This document shows, piece after piece, positions 7,673 to 10,628 of a stretch of DNA of 10,628 nucleotides. A program made the translations under genes and the position numbers. Source of the DNA: Asterionellopsis glacialis. Taxonomy: Eukaryota; Bacillariophyta; Plagiogrammaphyceae; Rhaphoneidales; Asterionellopsidaceae. The notes under the pieces are model-generated. The model saw only the letters and a list, made by a program, of their open reading frames with translations, had not been told where the DNA came from and did not search any database. The stretch covers positions 1 through 10,628 of the forward strand of contig WKLE02002015.1 in the NCBI GenBank assembly GCA_014885115.2, read 5' to 3'. Numbering within the stretch: position 1 is the first letter of the stretch; each line of letters opens with the position of its first letter.

Positions 7673-8082
7673 CATAAAGAAGGAAAGAGATCTGTTTCAA
7701 GCTATTCCAAGAGTTTTATTGCCAGTTGAAGCAGGGGTTCTGGTACCTGCTGCTACTTGATTGTGACACCAAGATTGACATCACCAGTACTATTGGCATC
7801 AAATACGAAGATCTCCTGCCACTTTTAACATTTCTTGGACTTGTCACATTCAAGGTGGGATCAGTTGTCAAGGAAGCCACTGTAGTTTGGGCCCAGTGGG
7901 CAGAATTAAAGCATGCAATTTCCAAGCACGTACAATTCCAGTTCATGACAAAGTGACAAGAAAAAGGTGCATCTGGTACAAGAGTCCGTTTCTTTTGTAT
8001 TGGTAAGCCTGCTTACAAGAGTCAACTTTCACAATTGAAGGATCAAGAAAGGAAAGTGGACATATGTGATGTTTTAGGCAAT

Positions 8083-8094
8083 GGGGGGGGGGGG
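8083..8094 (+). repeat. Run of 12 G with frame change
   Basis: Twelve consecutive G within the coding relic. The protein-like reading shifts here from the frame used at 7573-8094 to another (the stretch reading RLAYEASPSKTICLLKAIL, ending at a TAG about 8165). A run this long is prone to replication slippage and to sequencing error, so the shift may be real or technical. Confidence 0.7.
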
Positions 8095-8171
8095 CACGTG
8101 GGGGTTACGACTGGCCTATGAGGCATCTCCAAGCAAGACAATTTGTTTGTTGAAGGCAATTCTTTAGGGTC

Positions 8172-8351
8172 ATGACTGATGGCAACTCAACAACATCTAC
8201 TACTAGGAAGACACAAATTGAGAGTACACATGATGGTAATGAGCCTGATGAAGACACTGTTGATAGAGCAGCAGATATTGTTGAAAAAAAGTCACAGAAG
8301 CCTTAAATCTGAACCTGATGTCCAGCCCTTTATTGTCAAGAAAAAATGCAA
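8172..8351 (+). pseudogene. Short acidic coding relic, possible transposase N-terminal part
   Basis: From ATG 8172 a 44-codon frame reads MTDGNSTTSTTRKTQIES and on through an acidic stretch to a stop at 8304-8306. A shift in the run of seven A at 8284-8290 would continue it as LKSEPDVQPFIVKKKC up to a GTAAGT at 8352. The composition (hydrophilic, Thr-rich, acidic) suits a disordered N-terminus. The link to the transposase is inferred from strand, order and the candidate splice site only. No family is recognised. Confidence 0.35.
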
Positions 8352-8479
8352 GTAAGTATGGTTGCTTGTATTCTTTTTTTCTTTCTTTTTTTTATTAAAC
8401 ATCTGACTTCCCTCTTTTTTCAAGAATGTGCTGATTAATTGTTGTGCACTACTGTTATTTTGTTGCTTTCGTCAACCAG
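8352..8479 (+). other. Candidate spliceosomal intron in the transposon relic
   Basis: GTAAGTATG at 8352 is a strong 5' splice site. Pyrimidine-rich tracts (8370-8396 and 8408-8420) and CAACCAG ending at 8479 supply a 3' end. Removing these 128 bases joins the upstream frame (KKKC plus AA|T) to the frame that runs from 8481 through the transposase, so the frame is kept. An alternative 3' site (CAAG ending at 8424, 73 nt) leads into a stop. The frame agreement has a one-in-three chance of being accidental. Confidence 0.4.
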
Positions 8480-10187
8480 TATCATAACAGTGAATCAGAG
8501 TAGAGTACAACCCATAGAAGCCACAGGGAATTTGGTGATACATACTGCAGTGTTTTGTGGATGGCACAATCTGTACAAGACACATTCTGAACAAATGAGA
8601 GTGGGGAAGGCAGCTTGTTTACAAGTTGCTTATGACCATGGATATCCAACAAAGACATTAGCAAACAGCCAGTTGCCAAGTTGGTTTGCAAAATTACATG
8701 CCCTAATTCTCAATGGAGAAAACACTGATCCTTTATCACCTTCACAAGAATGTGGGAATCTGTCTTATATATAAAGAATTGAAAAAGCTCACCCTGGATA
8801 TATGCACTTTTTTTTTAGGTATGCACAGGGTTTGCTTGGGCCACTTTCAATGTTCATGGAACTTTGTGAGAGTATGAATAAAAAGAGTACTGTACCAATT
8901 GAAACTTGTCCTACTTTGTCATTGTCATGATATTGGCTTACAAAATGGTTCAAACAAAATGGAGGAAAGGAGAAACGTTTGATTGAAAAGCCAAAGTTGG
9001 CTGAGGAACACATATAACAACAAAAGCTATAGGCATGTAAGTATTTCAATTTGCTATCTGATCCTAACCAACCTGTAGCTTTTTTGGATGAGAAATGGTT
9101 TTACACTGAAGAAGTTACCAAAGGGAGACCATGAGGAGCATGAACCAACATATGTACAACCAAAAATATGCAGCAGATGTTATCCTGTAAAGGTAATATA
9201 CCTTGGTGCTGTTGCTTGTCCAAACCATGAACATGACTTTGATGGCTGTGGGTTCCTCAAGTGCATGTCTAACAGGAAACCTGCAAAAAGAACAAGTCAA
9301 AACCAAAAGTTTAGTGTTGACATTGATGTGAATGAAGAGATTAAGACTGGGGGGTGGGTTGAATGTGTGAGTGACAACATGACAATGGCAGAAGAATTGG
9401 AAAATATATATACTAACTATGATTTGGATGAATTTGTTTTTGAGCAACTGGAACAGTAATATGTAACTGAAACAGCATCAAGACAAAAGGTATTAGAGGA
9501 CAATCAAATGCTTGGAGAACTTGGGTTCAGATGCAATGCTAATGGAGAACAAGTGGCAATTAAGTTGGAAGATCTGGACATATATGTTTTGATAGAGAAG
9601 GTGACAGTTGTTGATAAAGAATACAATTGTCATTTAGCATTCATGGAAGTGACAATGCTGGAAGTGGGGAAAGATCTTAGAAAGAAGTTCCATTGGGTTG
9701 ATTGTCATGATCCTATCTACTTAGTCATGGACAATGCAGGGGGGCACAGTACCAATGATGCAATCAACAACCACACAAGACAATTACAAGAGTTTAGAGT
9801 GGAGATAATTTGGTAAGTTCTGAGAAGCCCTGAAACCAACATGTTGGACTTTGGTGTATGGATGTCCATACAGAATTTGGTGGAGAAAACTCATAAGGGC
9901 CAAAGATGTCAACACGATGCACTTGCCACCAGTTGCATTGATGCTTGGAATACTAGGCTCAACATCCAGGCATTCAAAAATGTGCACAAAAGGCTGAGAG
10001 TCATGCTCCAATGCATTGTAGATGATGAAGGAGGTAAGGGAAAAGTTGAAGAGAAAAGAGGAAAGCTGTTTGTGTGGATGCAAACTTCGTAGACTTAACT
10101 GCAGTAGATGATGACAACCACAGTGGCTCAGATGAGCCTTTACTAATTGATTTAGACAATGATGATGATTGTATAGTAGAAGAATAA
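8480..10187 (+). pseudogene. Broken DDE transposase, Tc1/mariner type
   Basis: One frame runs from 8480 to about 9110 and a second from about 9110 to about 10075, closing in a third frame at TAA 10185-10187. Blocks in order: QVAYDHGYPTKTLANSQLP (8634 onward), KWFKQNGGKEKRLIEKPKL (8949 onward), NLLSDPNQPVAFLDEKWFYT with the first catalytic Asp at 9087, LPKGDHE...QPK...YPVK...LGAVACP, IYLVMDNAGGH with the second Asp at 9730, and SPETNMLDFGVW with Glu at 9832. The C-terminus is acidic. LDEKWF, DNAxxH and SPxxN are hallmarks of the Tc1/mariner DDE fold. In-frame stops at 8772, 8928, 9015, 9030, 9457 and 9814 and shifts near 9110 and 10075 make it dead. D2-E spacing is 33 residues; D1-D2 is about 214 residues, well above the roughly 100 usual. 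The family nearest to it is inferred from motifs, not from a search. Confidence 0.85.
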
Positions 10188-10336
10188 ACTAAAACTATCA
10201 TAACAATAATCCAATGCATTTGCTTCTTTTTAAATAAAATGTGACCGTAATTTAGAGTATTCATGGGTAAGATTTAGTACATGCCCTACGTATTTTATTG
10301 TTCATTTAATATTACTTGAAAACAATGTGACGTCAA
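10188..10336. other. Short intergenic region with CRE-like palindrome
   Basis: Between the end of the transposase relic and the stop of the minus-strand gene. It contains AATAAA (10233-10238), which could be the polyadenylation signal of the relic, and TGACGTCA (10328-10335), one base beyond the stop codon of the minus-strand gene. No gene is seen. Confidence 0.5.
10328..10335. promoter_or_regulatory. TGACGTCA (CRE-type bZIP site)
   Basis: A perfect cAMP-response-element palindrome. TGACGT-type sites are known to mediate CO2/cAMP-responsive transcription in diatoms through bZIP factors. Here it lies in the presumed 3' UTR of the minus-strand gene, not in a promoter, and a second TGACGTC (10417-10423) is inside that gene's coding sequence, so function is doubtful. 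Confidence 0.2.
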
Positions 10337-10628
10337 CTAATGGTTGTACACAATTCTACATACACGGTAATTGATCTCTGCATAAGTATCGTCTCCTTTG
10401 GAGGTGCCAATTGCAATGACGTCCCCTGATTTGCTAACACCCATGCAAGTCCCATCTGATGAGCTTAGATTAGAATGGTTGGTACCCTCCAACGTTCCCA
10501 ATGTAAACCAAGGCTTATGCTCTGCCCATGTCTTCTCATAGAAGTCAAAAGAAAAAAGTGACCCAGCCCTTGTTGCCACTAGAATTTTTTCTGGCCAATT
10601 ATTACTTCCTTTGTGGAAAAATTTCATA
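10337..10628 (-). CDS. C-terminal part of a gene running off the right edge, possibly beta-propeller
   Basis: An open minus-strand frame of 96 codons enters from the right edge and ends at TAG (10337-10339). The methionine at 10625-10627 is at the edge and is probably internal. The visible part contains EKILVATRAGSLFSFDFYEK, then HSNLSSSDGTCMGVSKSGDV with IAIGTSKGDD, and ends YRVCRIVYNH. Short beta-strand-like stretches such as ILVATRAGSLFSFDF and GDVIAIGTSKG, spaced 40 to 50 residues apart, resemble successive blades of a WD40- or PQQ-like propeller, but no full blade consensus is present and I do not name a family. No signal or membrane span is seen in this part. The clean protein-like composition, with no stop over the whole visible length, supports a real gene. 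It converges with the transposon relic, with about 150 bases between their ends. Confidence 0.72.
   Translation of the reverse strand, partial: MKFFHKGSNNWPEKILVATRAGSLFSFDFYEKTWAEHKPWFTLGTLEGTNHSNLSSSDGTCMGVSKSGDVIAIGTSKGDDTYAEINYRVCRIVYNH

Larger units (their letters stand above)
7573..8094 (+). pseudogene. Degenerate coding relic of unknown family
   Basis: One frame reads from 7573 to the G run at 8094 with only two stops (TAA 7675-7677, TGA 7954-7956), giving a protein-like product of about 170 residues. The pieces include MERTRRQTLVASE, then KLFQEFYCQLKQGFWY, a hydrophobic stretch YEDLLPLLTFLGLVTFKVG, and GKPAYKSQLSQLKDQERKVD. I recognise no domain. It lies on the same strand as and directly upstream of the transposase relic, so it may be that element's N-terminal coding part or an accessory frame. 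It could also be a captured gene fragment. The longest unbroken piece is 7726-7956. Being non-functional is inferred from the stops and from the neighbouring decay. Confidence 0.45.
7573..10187 (+). mobile_element. Decayed Tc1/mariner-like DNA transposon (approximate limits)
   Basis: The right two-thirds encode a broken DDE transposase with LDEKWF, DNAGGH and SPETN blocks. The left part (7573-8351) holds further degenerate coding-like sequence on the same strand and may be the same element's 5' region. The limits given are those of the coding relic, not of the element. No terminal inverted repeats or TA target duplication could be identified by eye, so the true ends could lie some hundred bases outward, and the left part could belong to another element or gene. 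The relic sits between the receptor gene and the minus-strand gene at the right edge and does not interrupt either visible frame. Confidence 0.75.

Noticed and set aside
7844..7855. TTGTCACATTC as a left terminal repeat match to the right flank
   Set aside because: It lies inside the coding-like relic and matches only a short word.
9038..9078. Possible intron GTAAGT...CTGTAG in front of LDEKWF
   Set aside because: The stretch itself encodes NLLSDPNQPVAF in frame with LDEKWF, which fits the residues expected before the first catalytic Asp, so it is better read as coding.
7424..10245. Terminal inverted repeat pair (GGGTCACAAC near 7424 and the reverse complement of TGTGACCG near 10240)
   Set aside because: Only about seven bases match, with no TA flanks on the left and no extended pairing; not enough to define the element ends.

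Overview
The window looks like nuclear DNA of a unicellular eukaryote, most probably a diatom. The genes are sparse, AT-leaning and intronless or intron-poor, with no bacterial operon layout or Shine-Dalgarno sites. The main gene joins plant-type leucine-rich repeats, a cysteine box of the ILCPP...F...G kind that I recall from diatom LRR proteins, EGF repeats and one membrane span. Intergenic DNA is rich in GTACCTG/CCTGGTACC motifs. The diatom assignment is an inference; the eukaryotic one is firm.

Layout. 1-1558: non-coding, opening with a cluster of short GTAC-centred palindromic motifs. 1559-2350 (+): a probable intronless gene for a 263-residue Ser/Thr-rich low-complexity protein of unknown function. 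2351-4050: intergenic, with a perfect 29-bp tandem duplication and two 12-bp palindromes. 4051-6819 (+): the best-supported gene, a 922-residue type I membrane protein (signal peptide, LRR ectodomain, Cys-rich cap, six EGF repeats, membrane span, acidic tail, no kinase). 6820-7572: AT-rich intergenic DNA with a short hairpin just after the stop codon. About 7573-10187 (+): a decayed DDE transposon of Tc1/mariner type, recognisable by LDEKWF, DNAGGH and SPETN blocks and broken by at least six in-frame stops and several frameshifts. 10337-10628 (-): the 3' end of a gene that continues past the right edge, possibly a beta-propeller protein.

The three genes show no evident joint pathway. The receptor-like protein is the functional centre of the window, and the transposon relic is an old insertion between it and the right-hand gene. 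I found no RNA gene, CRISPR array, viral gene or convincing new multi-gene system. The points most worth pursuing are the duplicated EGF module and kinase-less tail of the receptor, the long spacing between the first two catalytic residues of the transposase relic together with a candidate intron in it, and the dispersed GTACCTG motif.
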